From WJMT01 sp964445575 (lineage in GTDB: Bacteria; Acidobacteriota; Aminicenantia; Aminicenantales; Aminicenantaceae), in assembly GCA_964445575.1 (NCBI GenBank), contig CAYULB010000016.1, positions 1 through 39,846 on the forward strand: 39,846 bases of DNA. Direction: 5' to 3'. The notes beneath the pieces are model-generated. The model had not been told where the DNA came from. It searched no databases and was given only the letters and a program-made list of their open reading frames with translations. Position numbers and translations under genes: made by a program. Positions 33,523 through 39,846 of the stretch are shown here, one piece after another (position 1 is the stretch's first letter; each line of letters begins with the position of its first letter).

Positions 33523-34199
33523 GCTTTGAGTTTATACCCTACTCCTCTTATGTTTTTTATTAATTTTCCATAAGGTCCTAATTTCTCTCTAAGGTGTCTT
33601 ATGTGAACATCTATGGTTCGATCCAATACCGCTTTTTCTCTGCCCCATAAGTAATCCAGTATTTTTTCCCTGGAAAAAACCCATCCTTTTTTTGAGGCTA
33701 GAAGCTCAAGGATCTTAAATTCTGTGAAGGTCAGTTCAATTTGTTTTTCGTTAATCCAAACCTCATGTTTGGAGGAGTCCAGCAAAACCGAACCCCCAAC
33801 TCTTATTTTATGGCTCTTCTGGTTTTCGTTCTGTCTTCTCAAAACAGCTTTGACCCGGGCAATGAGTTCTCTTGGAGAAAAAGGTTTGGTGACATAGTCA
33901 TCAGCTCCCAGTTCAAGTCCTAATATTTTGTCCGTTTCTTCTTCTTTAGCTGTGAGCATGATGATGGGAATATCTTTAAAATCTGACTTGCTTTTGAGGT
34001 CTTTACATATTTCCAGTCCATCTATATCTGGAAGAAGGAGGTCCAGAATGATAAGGTCCGGTCTATTATCTGACAAAAAATTGTAAAATTTACTTCCGGA
34101 CAAAAATATTTTCACCTCAAACCTGGCTTTTTTTAAGTGAACGCTGACCAATTCTGCTATGTCTGGCTCATCATCCACCACAGCAATAAGTTTGTTCAT
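33519..34199 (-). CDS. OmpR/PhoB-family response regulator
   Basis: The 226-residue regulator has a receiver domain with acidic pocket VVDDEPD, phospho-acceptor D53 in LIILDLLLPDIDG, MLTAKEE and the switch lysine in DDYVTKPFSPREL. A winged-helix DNA-binding domain follows (LTFTEFKILELLASKKGWVFSREKILDYLWG, DRTIDVHIRHLREKLG, IRGVGYKL). It is the partner of the kinase encoded next. The sequence resembles PhoB and PhoP/RegX regulators, so phosphate or envelope stress are candidate signals, but no target is visible. AGGT precedes the ATG. Confidence 0.94.
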   Translation of the reverse strand: MNKLIAVVDDEPDIAELVSVHLKKARFEVKIFLSGSKFYNFLSDNRPDLIILDLLLPDIDGLEICKDLKSKSDFKDIPIIMLTAKEEETDKILGLELGADDYVTKPFSPRELIARVKAVLRRQNENQKSHKIRVGGSVLLDSSKHEVWINEKQIELTFTEFKILELLASKKGWVFSREKILDYLWGREKAVLDRTIDVHIRHLREKLGPYGKLIKNIRGVGYKLKA

Positions 34200-34217
34200 T
34201 TGTTGACCTGCAAGCCT

Positions 34218-34246
34218 ATTTTACTTACAGAATCATTAAACCACAA
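34218..34246 (-). promoter_or_regulatory. Possible promoter of the response-regulator operon
   Basis: TTGTGG (34246-34241) and TAAAAT (34223-34218) are 17 bases apart on the minus strand. The -35 box is weak. The rest of the 190-base gap up to the tRNA holds no gene, only an A-rich run (34379-34385) downstream of the tRNA. Confidence 0.3.
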
Positions 34247-34389
34247 TAAATATTTACCTGAAATATTCATAAACAACAGCGAATTATCATTATGGTTTTC
34301 TTTTCTGCGGGGGCAGGAAACCTAAAAAGTCAAAGGGATATGGTGAGCGGTTTGAATTTTCAGTGGAATTGTTTCGGAAAAAAAATTAA

Positions 34390-34464
34390 TGGCTCCTCGG
34401 GAGGGATTCGAACCCCCAACCTAGTGGTTAACAGCCACCCGCTCTGCCTTTGAGCTACCGAGGA
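34390..34464 (-). tRNA. tRNA-Asn (anticodon GUU), CCA encoded
   Basis: The minus strand folds into a full cloverleaf: acceptor TCCTCGG/CCGAGGA with discriminator G and encoded CCA, D arm with GCTC/GAGC, anticodon stem GGTGG/CCACT around loop CTGTTAA, and a TTCGAAT T-loop. Positions 34-36 read GTT, giving asparagine. The D-loop is short. The 5' end is 7-8 bases from its predicted transcription start. It lies between the two-component operon and the end of the HspR operon. Confidence 0.95.
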
Positions 34465-34478
34465 GTTTGAGATTATAC

Positions 34479-34507
34479 TTTATAGCAAAAAATGTTTGGA
34501 ATGGCAA
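34479..34507 (-). promoter_or_regulatory. Promoter of tRNA-Asn
   Basis: TTGCCA (34507-34502) and TATAAA (34484-34479) are 17 bases apart on the minus strand. The predicted start lies about 7 bases before the tRNA 5' end. A second TATAAT (34477-34472) overlaps further down. The -35 box sits just after the DnaC-like gene stop. Confidence 0.45.
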
Positions 34508-34509
34508 CA

Positions 34510-35259
34510 CTAAAACCGATAACCGGCCTGCTTGACTTTTTTTCGGTAGTCATCGCCTTCTATGGTCACCAGCTTGCACATTTCATAAATTCGGGAGCGA
34601 AGCCTCACTCCAATCCGGTCTACCAGGCTGTCTTTCTGCTTTTTGAAATAAGCCTGTCTGCTGTCCTCTTCTTCTTCTCCCCTGTCAAGATAGTTTGATG
34701 TGAATAGAGTAAGTTTTTTATGATTGTAGCGGTGATTGATGATGTAGAAAACAGTTTCCTCTACCCAAGGGGAGGTCCTTTTAGCTCCCAGTTCATCCAG
34801 CACTAAAACATTGTTGGCAAAAATAGGAGCAATCAATTCAGATTCGCTCAGGGAGGATTCCGCAGAATAACTTTTTTGTATGTTTCTTATCAAGTCTCTG
34901 AAATCGCAGAAATAACATGTTGCAGATTTATTTTTTATCAGTTCATTGATAATGGCAACAGCCAGATGAGTTTTCCCAACTCCACAAGGTCCCTGGAAAA
35001 GCAGTCCGATTTCCTGTACTGGGTAATTTTTAATAAATTTCTTGGATATCTTGAGAGCATTTTTATGGGAAGGGTTGTGCACTTCAAAATTGTCAAAGGT
35101 GCATTCCTGGTACCTTTTTGGAAGATTGGCTTGCTTTAAGAGAACATTTATTTTATTTTCAATAAAACAAGCGCATCTCTTGGCTATAGATTTCCCACTG
35201 GAGTCAGTCTCCAGCACCCAACCTGTTCCCTTACATTCTGGGCAAGTTTCTTGTTCCAT
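34510..35259 (-). CDS. DnaC/IstB-like ATP-binding protein (possible helicase loader)
   Basis: The 249-residue AAA+ protein has an N-terminal zinc finger (CPECKGTGWV with CACF further on). Walker A GPCGVGKTHLA, Walker B VLVLDELGA, the sensor residues in LTLFTSNY, and the arginine finger region VDRIGVRLRSRIYEM follow. This matches DnaC/DnaI-type loaders of the replicative helicase and the related IstB ATPases of IS21 elements. No transposase or terminal repeat is nearby, so loader is more likely. The ATG overlaps the sigma-factor stop as TGATG, placing it in the chaperone operon, which is unusual. Confidence 0.85.
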   Translation of the reverse strand: MEQETCPECKGTGWVLETDSSGKSIAKRCACFIENKINVLLKQANLPKRYQECTFDNFEVHNPSHKNALKISKKFIKNYPVQEIGLLFQGPCGVGKTHLAVAIINELIKNKSATCYFCDFRDLIRNIQKSYSAESSLSESELIAPIFANNVLVLDELGAKRTSPWVEETVFYIINHRYNHKKLTLFTSNYLDRGEEEEDSRQAYFKKQKDSLVDRIGVRLRSRIYEMCKLVTIEGDDYRKKVKQAGYRF

Positions 35260-36107
35260 CAATTTAAATATCCTCTTAGCTGTTGCATGGTATGGGATTT
35301 GGCCAACTTTCTTTTTGCTTTTTGTTCGATCTGCCTGATTCTTTCTCTTGTCAGATGGAGCGCATCACCTATTTCCTGCAGAGTCTTTGGTCTGTTGTCA
35401 TCAAGACCGTATCTTAATTTTAGCACAAAAGCCTCTTTTTCATCCAGTTCTTCAATAACATCCCTGATTTGGTCCTGAATAGCATTTTTTATAATCAGAT
35501 ACTCCACAGAGGGAGAAATTTCGTCCTGGATCCTATCCCCTATTTCAATTTCTTCATCATAATATTTATCACTTAAAGACAGGTTTTTCTCTTCTAGGAC
35601 TTCCAAATCCTCCACATCCGAGACTTTAATATCCATTTCTTTGGCAATTTCTTCTCTGTTGGGATATCTCCCAAGGTCTTTTTTGAGTTTTGATTTCACT
35701 TTTTTCATTTCCGAGACTTGATCAGACAATTTTTGCGGAATGTGATAAATTCTTGAGTTTCTGGTAAGAGCATTAAATATGGCCTGTCTTATCCACCACA
35801 CTGCGTAGGAAATGAATTTAACATTTTTACTGGGGTCATATCTTTTGGCTGCTTCTATAAGCCCGATATTTCCTTCATTTATCAAATCAAGCATACTCAG
35901 TCCCATACCTCTGTATTTTTTTACATAAGAAACTACAAACTTTAGATTGGCTTCGACTAATTTTTTCAATGCCTCTGTATCCCCTTTCTGTGTCAACCTT
36001 CCCAGTCTTTTTTCTTCTTCTTGATTCAGTGGTGAAAATTTAGAAATTTGGTTTAAATATAACTTGAGGTTTTTTGATTGATATTGTTTGGGATATTTTT
36101 TTTCCAT
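35259..36107 (-). CDS. RpoD/RpoS-like (group 2) sigma factor
   Basis: The 282-residue sigma-70 family protein has region 1.2 (LKLYLNQISKFSPLNQEEE) and region 2 (LVEANLKFVVSYVKKYRGMGLSMLDLINEGNIGLIEAAKRYDP). Region 2.3-2.4 is KFISYAVWWIRQAI, region 3 has NRSRIYHIPQKL-like sequence (NSRIYHIPQKL), and region 4 is LRYGLDDNRPKTLQEIGDALHLTRERIRQIE. There is no region 1.1, and the length is far below that of a housekeeping RpoD. It resembles RpoS/SigA-like group 2 factors rather than RpoH. Its ATG follows the hspR stop without a gap, so the HspR promoter may control it and a heat-shock role is plausible. Confidence 0.9.
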   Translation of the reverse strand: MEKKYPKQYQSKNLKLYLNQISKFSPLNQEEEKRLGRLTQKGDTEALKKLVEANLKFVVSYVKKYRGMGLSMLDLINEGNIGLIEAAKRYDPSKNVKFISYAVWWIRQAIFNALTRNSRIYHIPQKLSDQVSEMKKVKSKLKKDLGRYPNREEIAKEMDIKVSDVEDLEVLEEKNLSLSDKYYDEEIEIGDRIQDEISPSVEYLIIKNAIQDQIRDVIEELDEKEAFVLKLRYGLDDNRPKTLQEIGDALHLTRERIRQIEQKAKRKLAKSHTMQQLRGYLN

Positions 36108-36527
36108 TTACTTAGTATGGTTGGTTTCTTTTTTTTCTATTTTTATTATTTTAGTTGGAGTTATTCTTACTATAGAATCCTTTTTATTTTCGAATTCTTC
36201 TTCTCGTCCTTCAAAAAATTCCCTTCTTATATAGTTAAGAAATTCATTGACCTCTTCTTCAATTTTTTCCATCTTTTTTTTCATATTCATTGCCACTTCC
36301 ACACCTGCTAAATTGACCCCAAGGTCACGAGTCAGATTGAGGATAAACTCCAGCTGCTCCAGGTTTTTTTCTGAGTAGAGCCGGGTGTTTCCTTTGCTTC
36401 GGGAAGGCTTCAAGAGGCCTTCTCTCTCATAGAGCCGAAGTGTCTGGGGATGAATATCATAAATATTAGCTACCGTACTAATATGATAATATTTGTTTTT
36501 ATTTTTATCTTCTTTTTTTTCAGCCAT
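36108..36527 (-). CDS. hspR: HspR-like MerR-family heat-shock repressor
   Basis: The 139-residue protein has a MerR-type winged helix at 14-60 (YYHISTVANIYDIHPQTLRLYEREGLLKP, then SKGNTRLYSEKNLEQL). A coiled coil follows (about 75-105), and the tail is rich in Lys and Glu. Its place straight after dnaJ, one base after that stop, is the classic dnaK-dnaJ-hspR order known from actinobacteria and others, where HspR binds the HAIR repeat and DnaK acts as co-repressor. The effector-binding cysteines of metal-sensing MerR proteins are absent. A HAIR-like repeat overlaps the operon promoter. Confidence 0.9.
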   Translation of the reverse strand: MAEKKEDKNKNKYYHISTVANIYDIHPQTLRLYEREGLLKPSRSKGNTRLYSEKNLEQLEFILNLTRDLGVNLAGVEVAMNMKKKMEKIEEEVNEFLNYIRREFFEGREEEFENKKDSIVRITPTKIIKIEKKETNHTK

Positions 36528-36528
36528 T

Positions 36529-37632
36529 TTACACCCCTAGACTTTCTCTCGGGTTCTGATGGGAAGCTTTTTCCAGTTCTTTCATTAAGCTGCGTATTTT
36601 CTCATCATTAAACGGCGGAGGAACAATGGTTACTTCAACAAACTGATCTCCACTGCTTTTCTGCCTGATTTTGGGAGTGCCTTTTCCTCTTAATCTGAAT
36701 TTTTGACCGGACTTAGTTCCCGGAGGAAGTTTTATGGTACTTTTCCCTTTTATGGTTGGAACAGTGATTTTGGCGCCTAAGGTTGCTTCAGGCACGGTAA
36801 TAGGAACTTTAACATAAATGTTGGAACCTTCTCTTTTAAACATTGGGTGAGGTTCGACTTCAATGGTAATGAACAGCTCTCCTGGGGGGCCTCCCCTTTT
36901 TCCAGTGTTTCCTTTTCCCGCGATTCTAACTTTTGAACCTGTGTTAACTCCTGGAGGTATCTTGACATTGATGAATTCAGATTTCCTTATCTGTCCCGTA
37001 CCGTGGCAATTGGGACATTCTGTTCCTCGGGATTCCCCTTGTCCTCTGCAGGAAGGACAGGTGGTTTGAAATCTCATAGCCCCTTTTTTCATGGTGGCGT
37101 ATCCTGTCCCTCCACACACTCTGCAAGTTTGATTTTCTTTACCGGCAATGATACCCTGCCCTCCACATTGGGAGCATGTCTTCATCCGATTGAGTTTTAT
37201 GCGTGTTTGAATCCCATTTATGGCATCAAAAAAACCCAGCCTCATGGAATAAAGGAGGTCTTCCCCTTTTTCTGGTCTCAAGGTGGTTTGTTTTTGAGAG
37301 CTTCCAAAAATATTTTCGAAAAAATCCTGAAAAGAAGATGATCCAAAACCTGAAAAATCAAAGCCTTGAAATCCTGAAAAGTCTTGCTGGTAGGTTCGTT
37401 CTCCTGCTCCTCGGTCACCGACCACGCCGAATTGGTCGTATTGTTTTCTTTTTTCAGGATCTTTGAGCACAGAATAAGCTTCCTGGATATCTTTAAATTT
37501 GTTTTCTGCTGCTTTATCACCGGGGTTTAAGTCCGGATGGTATTTTCTCGCTAGTTTGCGGTAGGCTTTTTTTATGTCAGGTGTAGAAGCGCTTTTATCA
37601 ACGCCTAAGATTTTATAGTAATCTTTAGACAT
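36529..37632 (-). CDS. dnaJ: Chaperone DnaJ of the HspR operon
   Basis: The 367-residue type I DnaJ has a J domain with HPD at 32-34, a Gly/Phe region (FSGFQGFDFSGFGSS), four zinc motifs (CSQCGGQG, CRVCGGTG, CPSCRGQG, CPNCHGTG), and C-terminal domains with PPGELFITIEVEPH. It pairs with the full-length DnaK encoded 145 bases upstream. It differs in sequence from the first DnaJ, so the modules are not recent copies. Ribosome site AAGGAT. hspR starts one base after its stop. Confidence 0.96.
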   Translation of the reverse strand: MSKDYYKILGVDKSASTPDIKKAYRKLARKYHPDLNPGDKAAENKFKDIQEAYSVLKDPEKRKQYDQFGVVGDRGAGERTYQQDFSGFQGFDFSGFGSSSFQDFFENIFGSSQKQTTLRPEKGEDLLYSMRLGFFDAINGIQTRIKLNRMKTCSQCGGQGIIAGKENQTCRVCGGTGYATMKKGAMRFQTTCPSCRGQGESRGTECPNCHGTGQIRKSEFINVKIPPGVNTGSKVRIAGKGNTGKRGGPPGELFITIEVEPHPMFKREGSNIYVKVPITVPEATLGAKITVPTIKGKSTIKLPPGTKSGQKFRLRGKGTPKIRQKSSGDQFVEVTIVPPPFNDEKIRSLMKELEKASHQNPRESLGV

Positions 37633-37663
37633 GATTATCCTTCTTCATTCAGGGAACCGAGAA

Positions 37664-37698
37664 TGCCCTGCTTACTTTCCAAAAGAAACCCCAGGGCA
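37664..37698 (-). repeat. Inverted repeat between dnaK and dnaJ of the HspR operon
   Basis: TGCCCTG (37664-37670) and CAGGGCA (37692-37698) can form a 7-bp stem around a 21-base loop, within the 145-base dnaK-dnaJ gap. No T-run follows it, so it is not a clear terminator. It may lower or stabilise the downstream message. A second small hairpin (ACAGC/GCTGT) is at 37736-37752. Confidence 0.35.
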
Positions 37699-37777
37699 GC
37701 CCCGCACTCCTTTTAATTATGTTAATTTCCTTTTTACAGCATATAGAGCTGTCATTTCAGGAAAACATTCTGACTGA

Positions 37778-39712
37778 TTATTGATTGTCTTTTTCCTCTT
37801 CATCAACCACTTCAGCATCAATGACTTCTTCATCCTCTTCTTTTGACTCTGCTTCTTTTTTCTTTCCTCCGCTTTGTTGTTCTGAGGCTCCTTTTGCTTG
37901 TTCTCCGGCACTCTGTGCCTGTTGGTACATCATTTCTGTGATTTTGTGAGAGGCCTGAGTGAGCTTTTCCATAGCTTTCTTTATGTGTTCTATATTTTCT
38001 CCTTCTATAACAGACCTGGTGTTTTCAATCTCAGATTGTATTTTGGAAGCTTCTTTAGGATCGATCTTATCCTTGTTTTCTCTCAATGTCTTTTCAAGAT
38101 TGTAAACAAGGTTGTCAGCCTGGTTCTTTACATCTATCAGCTCTCTTCTCTTCTTGTCTTCTTCAGCATGTTTTTCAGCGTCTTTGACCATATGTTCCAC
38201 TTCTTCTTCCTCAAGCCCGCTGTGGCCTGTGATGGTAATGGCCTGTTCTTTTCCAGTTCCCTTGTCTTTGGCAGACACATGAAGAATACCATCTGCATTG
38301 ATGTCAAAAGTCACTTCAATTTTAGGGATTCCTCTGGGTGCTGGGGGAATTCCATCAAGGTGAAACCTTCCCAGACTCCGATTGTCTTTAGCCATTTCTC
38401 TTTCTCCCTGAAGAACATGCACTTCAACGCTGGACTGATTATCTGATGCCGTAGAGAAGATTTCTGTCTTCTTGGTGGGAATAGTGGTGTTTCTGGAAAT
38501 CATTTTGGTAAACACCCCGCCTAATGTTTCTATTCCCAATGTTAACGGAGTGACATCCAAGAGCAGAACATCTTTGACATCTCCAGACATAACCGCTCCC
38601 TGAATAGCTGCTCCTGTAGCCACGACTTCGTCGGGATTAACACCTTTATGAGGTTCTTTTCCAAACAGGTCTTTAACCAGTTCCTGTACTTTTGGTATCC
38701 GAGTTGTACCACCCACCAAAATGACTTCATTTATATCAGAAGCTTTGGTTCCTGCATCATCTAGAGCCATTTTACAGGGCTCAATGGTTCTCTTTATAAG
38801 GGGATCCATCAGCTGTTCCAGTTTAGAGCGGGTCAATTTGATGAGAAGGTGTTTAGGACCTGAACTGTCTGCAGTTATAAAAGGAAGATTGACTTCTGTT
38901 TCCATTGTGCTAGAAAGCTCCATTTTTGCTTTTTCTGCAGCTTCTTTAAGCCTCTGCAGAGCCATTTTGTCCTTAGTCAGGTCAATCCCGGACTCTTTTT
39001 TGAATTCTTTAACCAGCCAATCCTGCACAACTTGGTCAATATCATCACCGCCTAGATGAGTATCTCCATTAGTGGATTTTACTTCTACAATTCCTTCGCC
39101 CACTTCAAGTATAGATATATCAAAGGTCCCTCCTCCAAAGTCATAAACAGCTATAGTCTGGTCTTTTTTCTTGTCCATTCCATAGGCTAATGCTGCTGCG
39201 GTAGGCTCATTAATAATCCTATGGGCATCCAGTCCCGCGATTTTAGCCGCGTCCTTGGTTGCTTTTCTCTGGCTGTCGTTAAAATAAGCCGGAACCGTGA
39301 TAACTGCTTTTTCAATTTTTTCGCCCAGATGGTCTTCTGCTGATTTTTTCAGTTTTCTCAATATCATAGCTGATAACTCAGGCGGAGCATACTTTTTTCC
39401 TTGAGCTTCTATCCTCACGTCTCCGTTTTTAGCTTCAGTGACTTTAAAGGGAACCTGCTTGATCTCTTCGAGAACTTCTTTGTATCGGCGTCCCATAAAT
39501 CTTTTAATAGAGTAAATGGTATTTTCTGGATTTGTAACGCGCTGTCTCTTAGCAACTTGGCCGACAAGCCTTTCTCCTTTTTCATTGAAAGCAATTACTG
39601 AAGGAGTGGTTCGGCCTCCTTCTTCATTGGAAATAATGGTAGTCTTGTCACCTTCGGTTACAGAGACTACCGAATTAGTCGTTCCTAAGTCAATTCCTAT
39701 AATTTTTGGCAT
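37778..39712 (-). CDS. dnaK: Full-length chaperone DnaK (HspR operon)
   Basis: The 644-residue Hsp70 is complete. The ATPase domain has IGIDLGTTNSVV, VPAYFNDSQRKATKDA, VYDFGGGTFDISILE and ILVGGTTRIPKV. The linker VLLLDVTPLTLGIETLGG, the beta substrate-binding domain (EVTFDINADGILHVSAKDKGTG) and the helical lid (about 505-600) follow. The acidic, Gln/Gly-containing tail ends in EVVDEEEKDNQ. It folds and protects clients with DnaJ and GrpE; no grpE is in this operon, so the GrpE at 11999 may serve it. The strong GGTGGAGG ribosome site precedes the ATG. It heads the operon behind a promoter with a HAIR-like repeat. Confidence 0.98.
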   Translation of the reverse strand: MPKIIGIDLGTTNSVVSVTEGDKTTIISNEEGGRTTPSVIAFNEKGERLVGQVAKRQRVTNPENTIYSIKRFMGRRYKEVLEEIKQVPFKVTEAKNGDVRIEAQGKKYAPPELSAMILRKLKKSAEDHLGEKIEKAVITVPAYFNDSQRKATKDAAKIAGLDAHRIINEPTAAALAYGMDKKKDQTIAVYDFGGGTFDISILEVGEGIVEVKSTNGDTHLGGDDIDQVVQDWLVKEFKKESGIDLTKDKMALQRLKEAAEKAKMELSSTMETEVNLPFITADSSGPKHLLIKLTRSKLEQLMDPLIKRTIEPCKMALDDAGTKASDINEVILVGGTTRIPKVQELVKDLFGKEPHKGVNPDEVVATGAAIQGAVMSGDVKDVLLLDVTPLTLGIETLGGVFTKMISRNTTIPTKKTEIFSTASDNQSSVEVHVLQGEREMAKDNRSLGRFHLDGIPPAPRGIPKIEVTFDINADGILHVSAKDKGTGKEQAITITGHSGLEEEEVEHMVKDAEKHAEEDKKRRELIDVKNQADNLVYNLEKTLRENKDKIDPKEASKIQSEIENTRSVIEGENIEHIKKAMEKLTQASHKITEMMYQQAQSAGEQAKGASEQQSGGKKKEAESKEEDEEVIDAEVVDEEEKDNQ

Positions 39713-39754
39713 TTATTGCCTCCACCTTTCATTGATTGATTTAAGTGCAATAAT

Positions 39755-39784
39755 AGTATAATATTTGAGTGGGTTGATGTCAAG
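39755..39784 (-). promoter_or_regulatory. Promoter and HAIR-like HspR operator of the dnaK-dnaJ-hspR operon
   Basis: On the minus strand, TTGACA (39783-39778) and TATACT (39760-39755) have a 17-base spacer. A HAIR-like repeat (consensus CTTGAGT-N7-ACTCAAG) spans 39784-39764: CTTGACA, exactly seven bases, ACTCAAA, which agrees at 11 of 14 positions and covers the -35 box. The remaining bases to 39846 show nothing else. Confidence 0.65.
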
Positions 39785-39846
39785 TATATTTACCTGGATT
39801 ATTCACAAGTCGAGGTTGCTGCAGATGCGAGGCACAGGGTGCGAAG

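Noticed and set aside
34510..35259. IS21-type IstB gene, implying a mobile element
   Set aside because: No IstA transposase, terminal repeats or target duplication is nearby, and the gene is coupled to a sigma factor in a chaperone operon.
36071..36311. Very T-rich stretch with a + strand open frame across the sigma/hspR junction
   Set aside because: It reflects Lys/Glu-rich codons of the HspR tail on the other strand; the frame encodes a low-complexity Phe/Ser product.
37898..38446. A 182-residue open frame on the + strand opposite dnaK
   Set aside because: It is antisense to the conserved DnaK C-terminal half, has a Phe/Ser-rich composition typical of reverse-strand frames, and has no ribosome site.

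Overview
The window is an AT-rich, gene-dense bacterial chromosome segment with no mobile elements, CRISPR array or rRNA. About 35 protein genes and one tRNA fill it, and no stretch over 300 bases lacks a gene; the longest gap is the 299-base divergent spacer at 17245-17543. The gene content suggests a diderm, anaerobic-type member of the Acidobacteriota/Aminicenantes side of the tree. Pointers are a TIGR03436-like 'VWFA-related Acidobacterial' protein, a NamZ/DUF1343 muramidase, a DsrC/DsrMK-like sulfur-redox module, PilT and an N-acyl-D-amino-acid deacylase. The phylum is inference; no 16S or marker set was available to settle it.

Layout. 78-2070 (+): a DUF2085 membrane protein, a small unknown membrane protein and a YegS/DagK-type lipid kinase. 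14545-2102 (-): a MEMO-like protein, then a heat-shock cluster hrcA-grpE-dnaK-dnaJ followed by rsmE, a Ser/Thr kinase, ilvE, pilT and alaS. That run ends in a probable intrinsic terminator, after which a lytic transglycosylase has its own promoter. 17244-14580 (-): two adjacent genes for the two halves of the saccharopine lysine-degradation enzyme (LKR and SDH), which animals and plants carry as one fused protein. 17544-20138 (+): cysS, yraN and dapF. 23612-20125 (-): N-acyl-D-amino-acid deacylase, cupin, alpha/alpha-toroid protein and folK. 23791-24954 (+): a cysteine-desulfurase-like class V aminotransferase. 27276-24964 (-): DsrC, a DsrM-like membrane protein and a DsrK/HdrD-like Fe-S protein. 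27440-28177 (+): an exported MBL-fold hydrolase. 31668-28184 (-): VWFA-related protein, NamZ-like muramidase and a CDF transporter. 34199-31801 (-): a PhoB/PhoR-like two-component pair with a terminator. 34464-34390 (-): tRNA-Asn. 39712-34510 (-): a second heat-shock operon dnaK-dnaJ-hspR-sigma factor-DnaC/IstB-like ATPase.

Two complete Hsp70 systems with different repressor types sit within 30 kb. The HrcA cluster encodes a DnaK that stops just after the beta substrate-binding domain and has no helical lid. The HspR cluster encodes a full-length DnaK; its promoter overlaps a HAIR-like inverted repeat, and a sigma factor and a helicase-loader-type ATPase appear to share its transcript. The most system-like unit outside the chaperones is the minimal DsrC-DsrM-DsrK module. 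It has no dsrAB in view, and its promoter overlaps a perfect 8+8 palindrome. Several genes (DUF2085, slt, cysS) have a good promoter whose -10 box lies about 8-12 bases from an ATG with no Shine-Dalgarno, which suggests leaderless or nearly leaderless mRNAs.

All calls come from reading the sequence by eye. Family names rest on recognised motifs, and no database search was run.
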